A stretch of DNA of 64,000 nucleotides from JAAXHF01 sp963665955 (GTDB taxonomy: Bacteria > Desulfobacterota > Binatia > Bin18), in NCBI GenBank assembly GCA_965231765.1, contig OZ246887.1, forward strand, positions 682,001-746,000, given 5' to 3'. Below the pieces are notes generated by a model. It saw only the letters and a program-made list of their open reading frames with translations, had not been told where the DNA came from and made no database searches. Both the position numbers and the translations under genes were made by a program. Of the stretch, positions 32,886 through 42,160 are shown piece after piece (position 1 is the first letter of the stretch; the number at the start of each line of letters is the position of its first letter).

Positions 32886-34715
32886 CTACTTCACAATGAG
32901 ACCATCAAAGTCTCCCTTTGCGCGCCACTCGGCGAGCATATCGTAAAAGGCCAGCGCGCCGTGAGGGTATACGGTCTGGAGGAAGCCCTGCCCCTCGTTC
33001 GTTCCCTCGCCGTTATAGTAGCCCGGTGTGCAGGCGTTTTGGTACTTTGTCATCATGTTCGGCCCGGTGACGATCTTTACCCACTCCGCCTCAGCCTCGG
33101 GGGTCGGCTCGATTGATTTCGCGTTGCGGCGATTGACCTGCGTGATGAGGGCGGCGACATGCTGGGCCTGATTATCGAGCATGTAGGTGAAGTTCGCCGT
33201 GAGGCCGGTCTGGGTGAGCCCCATGTGAAAACAGTTCGGAAACCCATGGCTCAGGAAACCGTGCAAGGTGCGCATCCCGTTTGCCCAGGCGTCGGACAGA
33301 GACTCACCATCACGGCCGTACATCCCGAACTCACCCCGCCGCGTGTAGGCCGTGCCCACCTCGAAGCCTGTGGCGAAGATCAGGCAGTCGACTTCGTACT
33401 CAACTCCATCTACAACGACGCCGTGCTCGGTCACGCGATCAACGCCCTTCCCTTGCGTATCGACTAACTTCACATTGGGTCGGTTGAAGGTCGGCAGGTA
33501 CTCGTCATTGAAGGTCGGACGCTTACACCATTGTCCAAACCATGGCTTGAGCGCTTCCGCCGTCTCGGGGTCGCTCACCGTCGAAGATACGCGCTCGCGG
33601 ATCTCATTCATCTTCTGAAAGTCGGCAATCTCTGCCAAGACCGCCTTGTCTCGGCCCGAGAGATCCCCATCCTTCTGGCTGTTGATCAGGTCGCTGAGCT
33701 TCTTGAGCGGGCTGGTCCACTTGTCACGGACCTCATCTCCCTCAAGCTGCACGCCGTCCAAGAGGGCGGTGAAATTGCGGTTCCGATACGTCTGCCAGCC
33801 GGGCTTAAGCGTCTTCGCCCATTCCGGGTTCGTCGGCGTGTTGTTGCGTTCGTCCACGGAGGACGGCGTGCGCTGAAAGACATAGAACTGCTTGGCATGC
33901 TCGCCCACATGCGGGATGCACTGAATCGCGGTGGCACCTGTGCCAATGATACCGACGCGTTTGTCATGGAGTTTGTGCAAGCCTCCGGTGGTATCACCCC
34001 CCGTGTACTCGTAGTCCCACCGACTGGTATGGAAGGTATGCCCTTTGAAATTCTCGATCCCAGGAACGCCCGGCAACTTGGGTTTGTTCAGCGGCCCACT
34101 CGACATGATCACAAAGCATGTCTTGAGCACATCATCACGATCGGTGGTGACAGTCCAGCGTCCTGTTTCTTCGTCCCAGCGCGCTTCCTTGACTTTGGTC
34201 TGGAAGCAGGTGCGTTCATACAGATTGTAGTGTTTGCCAATCCGTTGCGCGTGGGCAAAGATCTCCGGGGCGAAGGAGTAGCGCTCCTTTGGGATGTAAC
34301 TCATCTCTTCGAGCAGCGGCAGATAGAGATAGCCTTCGATGTCACACTGCGCGCCAGGATAGCGGTTCCAGTACCAAGTACCGCCAAAATCCCCAGCTTT
34401 CTCGACGATACGAAAGTTTGTGATTCCAGCCTCTTGCAGCCGGACTGCGGCTAACATGCCGCCAAAGCCTCCGCCGACGATCAAGACATCAATGTCTTCT
34501 TGCAGCGCGGGACGGGTGAAGCCCTGCTCCACATAGTGGTCTTCATTGTAATGCTCGAACTGGTCGGTGATTTCCTGGTATTGCTCGTTGGCGTCCGTGC
34601 GCAGACGTTTGGCGCGCTCGGCAGCATACCTCTCGCGCAGAGCGCCGGGATCGAAGCCCAGCTCTTCGGCATTCGGGATTTGGATCGGTTGAGATTCGGA
34701 TACGGTTTGACTCAT
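32886..34715 (-). CDS. Baeyer-Villiger monooxygenase, paralogue
   Basis: A 609-residue BVMO colinear with the one at 4470-6299, from the N-terminal extension to the final DLIVK/GLIVK ending. FAD motif GGGFGG, GDFGGTWYWNRYPGAQCD, fingerprint F-K-G-x3-H-x3-W-D, and GTGATA for NADPH are all intact. Ribosome site AAGGAGG. It is divergent from the ThDP enzyme at 34886 and upstream of the acyl-CoA dehydrogenase pair. Two such similar enzymes of equal length imply gene duplication with possible change in ketone specificity. Confidence 0.93.
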   Translation of the reverse strand: MSQTVSESQPIQIPNAEELGFDPGALRERYAAERAKRLRTDANEQYQEITDQFEHYNEDHYVEQGFTRPALQEDIDVLIVGGGFGGMLAAVRLQEAGITNFRIVEKAGDFGGTWYWNRYPGAQCDIEGYLYLPLLEEMSYIPKERYSFAPEIFAHAQRIGKHYNLYERTCFQTKVKEARWDEETGRWTVTTDRDDVLKTCFVIMSSGPLNKPKLPGVPGIENFKGHTFHTSRWDYEYTGGDTTGGLHKLHDKRVGIIGTGATAIQCIPHVGEHAKQFYVFQRTPSSVDERNNTPTNPEWAKTLKPGWQTYRNRNFTALLDGVQLEGDEVRDKWTSPLKKLSDLINSQKDGDLSGRDKAVLAEIADFQKMNEIRERVSSTVSDPETAEALKPWFGQWCKRPTFNDEYLPTFNRPNVKLVDTQGKGVDRVTEHGVVVDGVEYEVDCLIFATGFEVGTAYTRRGEFGMYGRDGESLSDAWANGMRTLHGFLSHGFPNCFHMGLTQTGLTANFTYMLDNQAQHVAALITQVNRRNAKSIEPTPEAEAEWVKIVTGPNMMTKYQNACTPGYYNGEGTNEGQGFLQTVYPHGALAFYDMLAEWRAKGDFDGLIVK

Positions 34716-34790
34716 CGTGTCGGTCCTCCTTAAAAAGTAAACGGTCCTCTTTTGCTGGCTGATTGTGAATGCCGTGAGAATAACATAACC

Positions 34791-34820
34791 TTGACCACGG
34801 TTTCATTCTCATCGTATTAT
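34791..34820 (+). promoter_or_regulatory. sigma-70-type promoter for the ThDP enzyme
   Basis: TTGACC (34791) and TATTAT (34815) separated by 18 bp. An inverted pair TGAGAAT/ATTCTCA (34775-34781 and 34805-34811) overlaps it and could be an operator. Confidence 0.45.
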
Positions 34821-34865
34821 CCATCCAGCATTATTGTTATAGACTTTTTCAGGGAGCACAAAAAG

Positions 34866-34889
34866 ATGCCCGGCCGTGTGAGTATATGA
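34866..34889 (+). CDS. possible 7-codon leader peptide
   Basis: ATG-CCC-GGC-CGT-GTG-AGT-ATA-TGA, whose stop overlaps the start of the ThDP enzyme as ATGA. A GGGA-containing site lies upstream of this short frame, while the main gene has no ribosome site of its own, so translational coupling is possible. Confidence 0.3.
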   Translation: MPGRVSI

Positions 34890-36532
34890 CGAAAGGCTAT
34901 CAGATTCTGATGCAAAGCCTCGTGGGTCACGGGGTCAACTGTATTTTCGGCAACCCAGGTACGACTGAGAATCCATTCCTCGAAGGGTTGATCGACACAC
35001 AAGAGATCACCTACTACACGGCCTTACATGAGGGCATTGCCGTCACCGCCGCCAGTTTCTACGCCCAAGCGTCAGGCAAGACCGGTGTCGTCAATCTCCA
35101 CGTCGCGCCCGGCCTCGGCAACGGGTTGGGCGCACTCTACGGAGCGCTGAAGGCAAACTCACCGCTGCTCATCACGGCGGGTCAACAGGATACCCGGATG
35201 CGGCTGCGGACGCCGCTGCTGTCTCACGACCTCGTTGCTATGGCTTCGCCCCTCACCAAGTGGAGCGCCGAAGCACAGCACGCCGACGAGATCGCTCCGC
35301 TCTTGCGCCGCGCCTTCAAGATCGCCCACGAAGCACCGATGGGCCCGGTGTTCTTGGCGCTGCCGGTCGATGTGATGTCGCAGGAGACTGAAACGGTTGC
35401 CTCATATACGGGCGACCTACGGACGACGGTGCGCCCGGACCCGGACGGCGTCACCGCGCTTGCGCAGATGATCTTAGCAAGTGAACGACCGATGATTCTC
35501 GCTGGCGACGACGTCGCACGTGACGGAGCGTTTGAGACGCTCATCACGCTGGCTGAGCAGATCGGCGCCGCCGTGCGGGACGAGGGGCTGCGGGCTCAGC
35601 TCTCCTTCCCCAACCAACATCCCAACTACGCGGGACGTCTCGCCTTCGATGCTAGCGGCCTTCACAAGCAACTCTCGCCGTACGACTTGGCCCTGCTGAT
35701 CGGCCTGCCCTGCTTCGAAGATATCTGGTTCGATCCGATCAATGCCTTTCCAGAAACAACCTCAGTGGTCCAGATCGAGCCCACACCCGAACAGTTAGCT
35801 GCCAATTTTCCAGTGCAGCTTGGACTCGCCGGCTCGCTCCGTGTGACTCTCTCCGATCTTGTCGCTGCGCTTGAGGCTATGGCGTCAAGCAGCTACCAAG
35901 CTGCAGCAGCCGAGCGAAACAGTACCCTGCGCACGGCCCGGGCAGAAGCCGACGCTCGCCGACGGGCAAATGCCTCGAACGATTCCCCCCTTTCGAGTGG
36001 GCAGGCGCTACGCGTGCTGCACGAGGGGCTTGCCGAAAATGTGATCGTCGTTGATGAGTCGATCACCGCGGTCCGAGCAATGGATGCCTTTGACTACCGC
36101 TCTCCGGGTGATTACTACAGCGGGCGCGGGGGTGGAATTGGACAGGGTCTCGCCGGCGCTATCGGGGTCTCCGTCGCGCACGCCGACCGACGGGTTGTCG
36201 CGGTTTCAGGAGACGGGTCTGCCATGTACAGCGTGCAGGCGCTGTGGACCGCCGCGCACTACGCGCTGCCCATCCTCTTCGTTATCCTGGCCAATCGGCA
36301 ATACCGCGTGCTGAAGCTCAACATGGATACGTATCGGCGACGCTTCGACGTATCCGTGGATCGGCCTTATCCCCATATGGACTTAGCGGCACCTGACCTT
36401 TCCTTCACCGACCTTGCACGGGGTATGGGTGTGCCAGGTATCTCGGTGGACAGCGCCAAGGCGCTGCGTGAGGGTCTGGCGGATGCCTTGAAGACATCCG
36501 GGCCTTTCGTCATCGAGATCTCAGTCGAATAA
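34886..36532 (+). CDS. thiamine-diphosphate-dependent decarboxylase (benzoylformate-decarboxylase-like)
   Basis: A 548-residue ThDP enzyme with three domains. The N-terminal pyrimidine-binding domain carries the catalytic glutamate E49 in LHEG; the middle domain follows; and the C-terminal domain has the ThDP motif GDGSAMYSVQALWTAAHYALP running on to the conserved asparagine. The sequence GNPGTTENPF and the overall length resemble benzoylformate decarboxylase, which converts an aryl-2-oxoacid to an aldehyde. Other 2-oxoacid decarboxylases or lyases remain possible. Divergent from the BVMO. An aldehyde product could feed the dehydrogenase at 38706. Confidence 0.87.
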   Translation: MTKGYQILMQSLVGHGVNCIFGNPGTTENPFLEGLIDTQEITYYTALHEGIAVTAASFYAQASGKTGVVNLHVAPGLGNGLGALYGALKANSPLLITAGQQDTRMRLRTPLLSHDLVAMASPLTKWSAEAQHADEIAPLLRRAFKIAHEAPMGPVFLALPVDVMSQETETVASYTGDLRTTVRPDPDGVTALAQMILASERPMILAGDDVARDGAFETLITLAEQIGAAVRDEGLRAQLSFPNQHPNYAGRLAFDASGLHKQLSPYDLALLIGLPCFEDIWFDPINAFPETTSVVQIEPTPEQLAANFPVQLGLAGSLRVTLSDLVAALEAMASSSYQAAAAERNSTLRTARAEADARRRANASNDSPLSSGQALRVLHEGLAENVIVVDESITAVRAMDAFDYRSPGDYYSGRGGGIGQGLAGAIGVSVAHADRRVVAVSGDGSAMYSVQALWTAAHYALPILFVILANRQYRVLKLNMDTYRRRFDVSVDRPYPHMDLAAPDLSFTDLARGMGVPGISVDSAKALREGLADALKTSGPFVIEISVE

Positions 36533-36628
36533 CTCCATCCTCATCCTATCTGGAACGATCGTTCTAGATAGGAGCGGCCAGTATCAAAAAAGAGGTACTA
36601 GAGCTGCTCGGCCTACCGCAGAACGCGT

Positions 36629-37159
36629 CTAGTGTTTCTCCGGCGACGTCAACGCGTTGATAGGATCATCGAGCGCTTTGAGCGAAATTTTAAAGCGATC
36701 CTGCATGCGCGCATCATTGTCGGTGAACTCTCGTATCAAGCAGCAATACTCTAACGAGATGCCGTTGGGATCTTTGAAGTAGATCGATTTGGCCCAATTG
36801 TGATCGACAACATCGCTCACTTCGACACCTTTAGAGCGAAGTTCCTCACATTTCTGTGCCAGGGCAGTTTCATTGCCAGCCTCGAACGCGAAGTGATAAA
36901 AGGCGCCTGGCACGCCGAGCCCACTGTTGATGCCGGCGTCATACTCGCGCGGCACGCCGGGAACGTCGCGTGCTTCCATAAAGGCGAGCAGTTGGTGATG
37001 GCCGGTATCAAAGAAGATGTGACGGATCTTCCCCCCCTCTTCTATTTCAATGCTGTCGCACACCACCGGTTCGAAACCGAGCAGGTCTTCGTAGAACTCC
37101 CGCGTTTTGTCAAGATCGAGCGTCGAAAGGCCAATGTGAGAAAATCCTCTGTGTGACAT
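36629..37159 (-). CDS. VOC-family protein (glyoxalase/extradiol-dioxygenase-like)
   Basis: A 176-residue single VOC domain. Likely metal ligands are H8 in FSHIGLST, a histidine in AFYHFAF and the glutamate in ISLEYCC. The phrase FKDPNGISLEY is characteristic of the superfamily. Small members act as ring-cleavage dioxygenases, isomerases or resistance proteins. A perfect AAGGAGGAG ribosome site precedes the ATG. It converges with the ThDP gene (96 bp). Given the semialdehyde dehydrogenase and FAH-family genes downstream, ring cleavage is a reasonable hypothesis. Confidence 0.8.
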   Translation of the reverse strand: MSHRGFSHIGLSTLDLDKTREFYEDLLGFEPVVCDSIEIEEGGKIRHIFFDTGHHQLLAFMEARDVPGVPREYDAGINSGLGVPGAFYHFAFEAGNETALAQKCEELRSKGVEVSDVVDHNWAKSIYFKDPNGISLEYCCLIREFTDNDARMQDRFKISLKALDDPINALTSPEKH

Positions 37160-37569
37160 CTATCTCTCCTCCTTTTTGAATGTTGAACCAAAAATTTAGG
37201 ACTGGCTAGCCTCTTATACTACACAAAACAGTCTCCAGTTTCGAGCCCAAGGGCCACGCCCCCGGGCCGGACTGGGGGACATTCTTAAATGAGCGGAATA
37301 AATCAGTGCGAGAGAGATAGAGAAACCTTGCAGGGAAGAAGATTCAGCAGCCCCCTCTTGCACGCGAGCAGGCAGAGAAAAGTATAGCTCTCTATGCCCC
37401 CGCCGCGGCACGAATCTTCAGATAATCCAATAATAAACAGTCCCCAATGAGAACTCGACAGGATGAATATTATCCGACACAAAATGACTGTCCCTCTTCA
37501 CTCTTGTCGCCCCCTGCCCGACTGCGATACAGTTGGCCCGAATCTATCAACGAAAAGTGAGGGCCTGTT
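37160..37569. other. 410 bp divergent intergenic region
   Basis: Promoter space for the VOC gene and the PRISE-type reductase. Contains a short GC-rich inverted repeat near 37247-37285; no gene recognised. Confidence 0.4.
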
Positions 37570-38667
37570 ATGCCAAAGAATAAAGTGCTTGTTGCTGGAG
37601 CGTCCGGCCTGGTTGGGTATGCTGCTGTGCGACATTTTGCCAGCCTACCGGACTGGGATGTGGTTGCGATTTCTCGTCGTGCGCCTGAGAGTGAGGAAGG
37701 CGTGACTTTTCTGTCAGTTGATCTGACTGACCCAATCCGTTGCTCCGAAGTCTTTAGCCAGATGAGCGATGTGACACATGTTGTCTACGCTGCCGTAAAA
37801 GAAACACAGGGGCTGATTGAGGGCTGGCGCGATCAGGAACAGATGCAGACCAACCGCAGCATGCTGGTCAATCTGTTTGATCCGCTTGAAAAAGTCGCCA
37901 AAGATCTGCAACACGTCTCCGTCCTCCAAGGTACCAAAGCCTACGGAGCACATATTGCCCCCTTCCCGGTCCCGGCACGGGAACGCTGGCCACGCCACCA
38001 GCACGATAATTTCTACTGGCTGCATGAAGACTACATCAAAGAAAAACAACACGGCAAAGCCTGGCACTGGTCCATCTGGCGTCCACAGCTCATCTTTGGC
38101 GAAGCAATTGGGAGCAATCTGAATGTCATTACCGCCATTGGTGTATATGCCGCTATGCTAAAGGAACAAGGCAAACCCTTGTCCTATCCCGGCGGCGCAC
38201 CGTACGTTTTTGAAGCTATTGATGTCGATGTGCTGGCCCACGCGTTTGAATGGGCAGCCCACGCAGATACGAGTTCTAACGAAATCTTCAACATCACCAA
38301 TGGCGATGTCTATGTCTGGCAAAACGTCTGGCCGGTGCTTGCTGAGGCATTTGGCATGGAAGTCGGTCCCTCAGAACCATGCTCAATGGTCGAAGAACTT
38401 CCCAAACGACAAGATGAATGGGCAGCCATTGTGAAAAAATATAACCTCACCGCACCGGCAAATGTGCAGGAGTTTGTGAGTGAATCCGCGGCGCTGGCGG
38501 ACTTCAGCTTAGCTTATGGTAAAAAAGAACCTCCTCCGTCCATGCTGGTCAGCACAATTAAGCTCCGCCAGGCGGGTTTCCATGAGTGCATGGATACCGA
38601 GGATATGTTCCGCAAGTGGATTAAGCGCTTTCAGGAGCTGCGTTGGCTGCCACCTGTTGGGGTGTAA
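37570..38667 (+). CDS. PRISE-type SDR (progesterone 5-beta-reductase/iridoid-synthase-like)
   Basis: A 365-residue atypical SDR. The Rossmann motif GASGLVG lies at residues 10-16. The active site differs from classical SDRs: lysine in LQGTKAYG and tyrosine in DNFYWLHEDYI, the hallmarks of PRISE enzymes that reduce the C=C bond of enones with NADPH. Bacterial members reduce small enones and are found near ketone-degradation genes. The gene is intact and closely followed by the convergent aldehyde dehydrogenase (38 bp). The ribosome site GAGGG is moderate. Confidence 0.83.
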   Translation: MPKNKVLVAGASGLVGYAAVRHFASLPDWDVVAISRRAPESEEGVTFLSVDLTDPIRCSEVFSQMSDVTHVVYAAVKETQGLIEGWRDQEQMQTNRSMLVNLFDPLEKVAKDLQHVSVLQGTKAYGAHIAPFPVPARERWPRHQHDNFYWLHEDYIKEKQHGKAWHWSIWRPQLIFGEAIGSNLNVITAIGVYAAMLKEQGKPLSYPGGAPYVFEAIDVDVLAHAFEWAAHADTSSNEIFNITNGDVYVWQNVWPVLAEAFGMEVGPSEPCSMVEELPKRQDEWAAIVKKYNLTAPANVQEFVSESAALADFSLAYGKKEPPPSMLVSTIKLRQAGFHECMDTEDMFRKWIKRFQELRWLPPVGV

Positions 38668-38705
38668 TGTCGTGACGCGCTCCTTCTCAGTACAATACGG
38701 CCACG

Positions 38706-40172
38706 CTACAGCTTGAGACACACGTTGCGCAGCTCGGTGTAGAACTCCAAAGAGTGTAGCCCACCTTCCCGTCCGATACCTGATTGTTTCGCCCCGCCAA
38801 ACGGTGTGCGCAGATCACGCAGAAACCAGCAATTCACCCAGGCAATGCCAACATGAACACGCTGCGCAACGCGGTTCGCCCGAGCGGCATTCTGGGTCCA
38901 GATCGAGGTTGCCAATCCATATGGTGTATCATTCGCCAGACGGATAGCTTCGTCTTCAGAGTCAAACGGCTGGACATGGCAACACGGGCCAAAGATTTCT
39001 TCGCGCACGACAGGTGAAGATTCTGGCAGTCCCGTCCAAATCGTCGGCTCAATCCAAGCCCCTTCGGCATGCGCTCCTGGCATCTCAGGAATGCCACCGC
39101 CAGTAACGATTGTGGCCCCTTCTTCTTTGGCTTTGGTGTAATAAGAGAGAACTTTCTGGCGATGCTCAAGACTAATCAGGGGTCCCATCTGCGTAGTCGA
39201 ATCGTGCGGATTCCCCAACTTGAGAGACTCGGCCTTTTGTTTCAAAGCCGCTATAAAATCCGGAAAAATCGGCCGTTCGACATATACCCGTTCGGTTCCC
39301 AGACATACTTGGCCAGTATTGGCAAAACACGCTCGGCCGATGCCTTCAATTGTCCCTTCAAGATCACAGTCGGCAAAGATCAGCGCGGGGTTCTTGCCAC
39401 CAAGTTCAAACGACACATCCCGCACGCCCACTGCTGCATTTTTCATGATCGCTTCACCGGTCACTGTCTCGCCGGTAAACGTAATCGCATCAACCTCAGG
39501 ATGACTGACCAAAAACTCACCAGCCGAATTCGGCCCAAAGCCATGCACGACGTTGTAGACACCTTTGGGGACACCAGCCTGGTTCATCACCTCGCCGAGC
39601 AGTGTGGCCGTTGAAGGAGTTTCTTCTGACGGTTTGACAACAACAGCATTGCCACAGGCTAAGGCTGGCCCGACCTTCCAGGTCATTAAGAGGAACGGCA
39701 GATTCCACGGACAGACAACCGCAATCACTCCTTTTGGAACCCGGACACTGTAGTTGATCGCTCCCGTCCCATCTGGTGTCGGTGTCTCAAAATACTCTCC
39801 AGCTACATTCTTCACCGCATCCGCAAAAATCCGAAAATTTGCCGCGCCGCGCGGAATATCAATATGTGAGGCGATACCGACCGGTTTGCCGGTATCCGCA
39901 ATTTCAGCTTCTAAGAATTCATCAAAACGTTTTTCAATACCATCAGCGACAGCACACAGAAGGGCGGTGCGCTGGGCGAGAGTCAGTCCGCCCCATTCAC
40001 CCGACAACGCTTCCCGAGCGGCACAGACCGCTGCGTCAACCTCATCTTTTCCAGCTTCATAGACCAAGCTGATCAGAGAATGATCGGTGGGGCGACGGTT
40101 CTCAAAAGTGCGGCCACTCTGGCCAGATGTGTATGCGCCATTAATAAAATGTTGAACGTCTGTGTCCGTCAT
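38706..40172 (-). CDS. aldehyde dehydrogenase, 2-hydroxymuconic-semialdehyde type
   Basis: A 488-residue NAD-dependent aldehyde dehydrogenase. The catalytic cysteine lies in FANTGQVCLGTERV and the general base glutamate in FELGGKNP. The C-terminal block WFLRDLRTPFGG then KQSGIGREGG and LEFYTELRNVCLKL is characteristic of 2-hydroxymuconic- and 2-aminomuconic-semialdehyde dehydrogenases of meta-cleavage pathways (XylG/DmpC/AmnC). It converts a ring-cleavage semialdehyde to the dicarboxylate. No adjacent pathway operon; related steps are scattered at 36.6 and 46-49 kb. Confidence 0.88.
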   Translation of the reverse strand: MTDTDVQHFINGAYTSGQSGRTFENRRPTDHSLISLVYEAGKDEVDAAVCAAREALSGEWGGLTLAQRTALLCAVADGIEKRFDEFLEAEIADTGKPVGIASHIDIPRGAANFRIFADAVKNVAGEYFETPTPDGTGAINYSVRVPKGVIAVVCPWNLPFLLMTWKVGPALACGNAVVVKPSEETPSTATLLGEVMNQAGVPKGVYNVVHGFGPNSAGEFLVSHPEVDAITFTGETVTGEAIMKNAAVGVRDVSFELGGKNPALIFADCDLEGTIEGIGRACFANTGQVCLGTERVYVERPIFPDFIAALKQKAESLKLGNPHDSTTQMGPLISLEHRQKVLSYYTKAKEEGATIVTGGGIPEMPGAHAEGAWIEPTIWTGLPESSPVVREEIFGPCCHVQPFDSEDEAIRLANDTPYGLATSIWTQNAARANRVAQRVHVGIAWVNCWFLRDLRTPFGGAKQSGIGREGGLHSLEFYTELRNVCLKL

Positions 40173-40572
40173 CTGTGGATTTCCGTTCCTTCTATTTTTT
40201 GCTCCCCGAAGCTAGCAGAGCACCATTGAGAAAGGAACCAGCTGCGGCGTAGACTGCCCCGCAGACCGAAGACAACATTCTGGAGAAGGTATGACAGTTG
40301 AGATACGACCGACCGAGTCCAAACTGGTATGGCAGGCCGAAGGGTGAGAGATTGATCTCTTACCCCTCCAAGGGCTATAGACCGAAGAACACTATCTCCG
40401 ACTCACAGATCAAACGAACCGATTCATCGAGTTCACCGAGGGATATGTCGAACAGGGTACTTTTCACCGTGAAGGCGTAGCCACCTCTGCTCTATTGCCG
40501 GACTTTACGAGAAGTGTTGATGAAGTGTGGGAGGCGGATTGAGGTGCAGAATTTCCCCTCCCGAATTCTCAT
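40173..40572. other. 400 bp gap with a Uma2 pseudogene
   Basis: Lies between the aldehyde dehydrogenase and aminotransferase genes (both minus strand). The plus strand carries the decayed Uma2 gene listed separately. Confidence 0.6.
40291..40542 (+). pseudogene. Uma2-family endonuclease remnant
   Basis: In one frame the sequence reads RPTESKLVWQAEG, stop, a short insert, stop, then EEHYLRLTDQTNRFIEFTEG joined to YVEQGTFHREGVATSALLPD and a final SVDEVWEAD. The beginning and end match the Uma2 (DUF820) family of PD-(D/E)XK-fold proteins of about 190 residues; the middle with the nuclease motifs is deleted. The insert between the stops forms a GGGTGAGAGAT-type hairpin, suggesting a small palindromic insertion. 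Confidence 0.6.
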
Positions 40573-41937
40573 TCAGACCACGCGAGTTTTCCTTGCCGAC
40601 GTTGCCACCCACTCGGCAATGCGCTCTGTTGCCTCAAGAACGTCGCCACACCATAGCTGAAAAAAATCGTGGGGTAAGGATTGATCGAGCGGAATCGTCT
40701 CGCTGGCTGACAGAGCCTTGGCTCCATCAAAACCCACATAGGCGAAGCGAGCCGTCAGTTCTTCCACCGGTCGCTGAAACGACGCACCAGGCAGCACCGC
40801 AACGCCAGTATCTTCCAGTAAGCGTTCACAAAACGTGTTGCTGTCCCGGATAGCGCGTTTTGCCAATTGCTCTTGAAACGGCGAAAAATCAGGAAACAAA
40901 TAAAAGGCCCCAACCGGCTCCTGTACCTGCACTCCAGCTTGTTTCAAAATATCCGTGCAGCGCTGCCCCAAGCCAGCTAAAATCCGCCTCGTATGCCACA
41001 GGTAACGCTCAATGCTCAGACCATCTTTAAACGCGCGCACGGCAGCAAACTGAATCGGCGCGCTGACCGAGGTATAGGTTTCACTCGCAACCACGGCCAT
41101 GGCCTCCATGAGCCAGGCCAAATCGGGTGGAAAAGTAAAGGTTCCGAGTCGCCAGCCGCCTGCTCCACACCATTTGGATAAGCCTGAGCTGATAATTGTC
41201 CCTTCGGGGTAGAAGCGCGCAACGGAGACATGCGCGCCCTTATGATGCAGTTGCCCGTAGATTTCGTCAGATAGTAGAATGACGCCAAACTCGCGGGCGA
41301 CGGCGGAAATCTCTTCAAGCTCGTCTGCGGTGTAGCTACCGCCATCAGGATTGCCCGGATAATTGAGCACGAGCAGACGTGGCCGGTCCGCGTCTTCTTG
41401 GCAGATGGTAGTCAGCTGCTGAGGCGTGACGCGCCAGTTGTCAGCAAAACGTGTTGGGACAACCCGGACATGGCGTCCAATGATTTGTGCTTGCGGCACG
41501 TATGACACCCAGGATGGGGAGGGGACGAGCAGCTCGCCGTAAAAGGTCAGCTGCAAGAGAAACATCAGCTCCTTGGAGCCCGGTCCGATCAGCACATACT
41601 CGGCGTACGCCTCGACCCGGTCTTTTTGACGGTGGAATTCGGCAACTGCTTCACGCAAATCAGGCAATCCCATCACAGGGAGATAGTCTTTTTCATGGGC
41701 ATGCAGCGTCAGGGCATCAACCACCTCAGTCGGTACGGGAAAAGGCGACTGGCCGAGACCCATTTTATAAATACGGCGTCCTTCTTTGCGCAACGTATTG
41801 CTACGTTCGTTGATGGCGAGAGTGGCAGACTGTTTCAAGCCACGAATATTCAGGTTCAAACTTACCGGTCGTCCGTTATAGGTATCCTTCACGTCCTTCC
41901 CCCCCCATTGGACCAGATTCTGTGTCCACCTCTTCAC
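40573..41937 (-). CDS. class I/II PLP-dependent aminotransferase
   Basis: A fold-type I aminotransferase of 454 residues. NYPGNPDGG (substrate and PLP binding), LSDEIYGQLH (aspartate contacting PLP) and SSGLSKWCGAGGWRLG (Schiff-base lysine, phosphate contacts) are all present. The segment GLGQSPFPVP near residue 62 matches a group often annotated as aspartate/aromatic aminotransferases. The GTG start at 41937 has a GGGGGCAGG site upstream, but a shorter start near NLNIRGLKQS is also possible. The amino donor is unknown. Monocistronic; divergent from the acyl-CoA dehydrogenase. Confidence 0.85.
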   Translation of the reverse strand: MKRWTQNLVQWGGKDVKDTYNGRPVSLNLNIRGLKQSATLAINERSNTLRKEGRRIYKMGLGQSPFPVPTEVVDALTLHAHEKDYLPVMGLPDLREAVAEFHRQKDRVEAYAEYVLIGPGSKELMFLLQLTFYGELLVPSPSWVSYVPQAQIIGRHVRVVPTRFADNWRVTPQQLTTICQEDADRPRLLVLNYPGNPDGGSYTADELEEISAVAREFGVILLSDEIYGQLHHKGAHVSVARFYPEGTIISSGLSKWCGAGGWRLGTFTFPPDLAWLMEAMAVVASETYTSVSAPIQFAAVRAFKDGLSIERYLWHTRRILAGLGQRCTDILKQAGVQVQEPVGAFYLFPDFSPFQEQLAKRAIRDSNTFCERLLEDTGVAVLPGASFQRPVEELTARFAYVGFDGAKALSASETIPLDQSLPHDFFQLWCGDVLEATERIAEWVATSARKTRVV

Positions 41938-42160
41938 CCCTGCCCCCCTTCTTCGATGCTGAACAGCTCAAGAAGTGTCAGCAGGACGGTTCCTATACCA
42001 GTGATTACCTGTCTACATACAGACTACCAGAATCGGTTACAGAAAGGAACTCAACAGCGCGGATGACACACCGGGACAGGTGCAAAAGCTTGTCTCGTCT
42101 GCTATGTGCTCTGTGCCGCTGCTTCAAGACAAACACCGATAAATAAAGGAGGATTCGCGT

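Noticed and set aside
33531..34454. 307-codon open frame opposite the second BVMO
   Set aside because: It is a shadow of the BVMO gene: no ribosome site, no family resemblance, and the BVMO motifs are on the other strand. The same holds for the 256-codon frame at 5205-5975.
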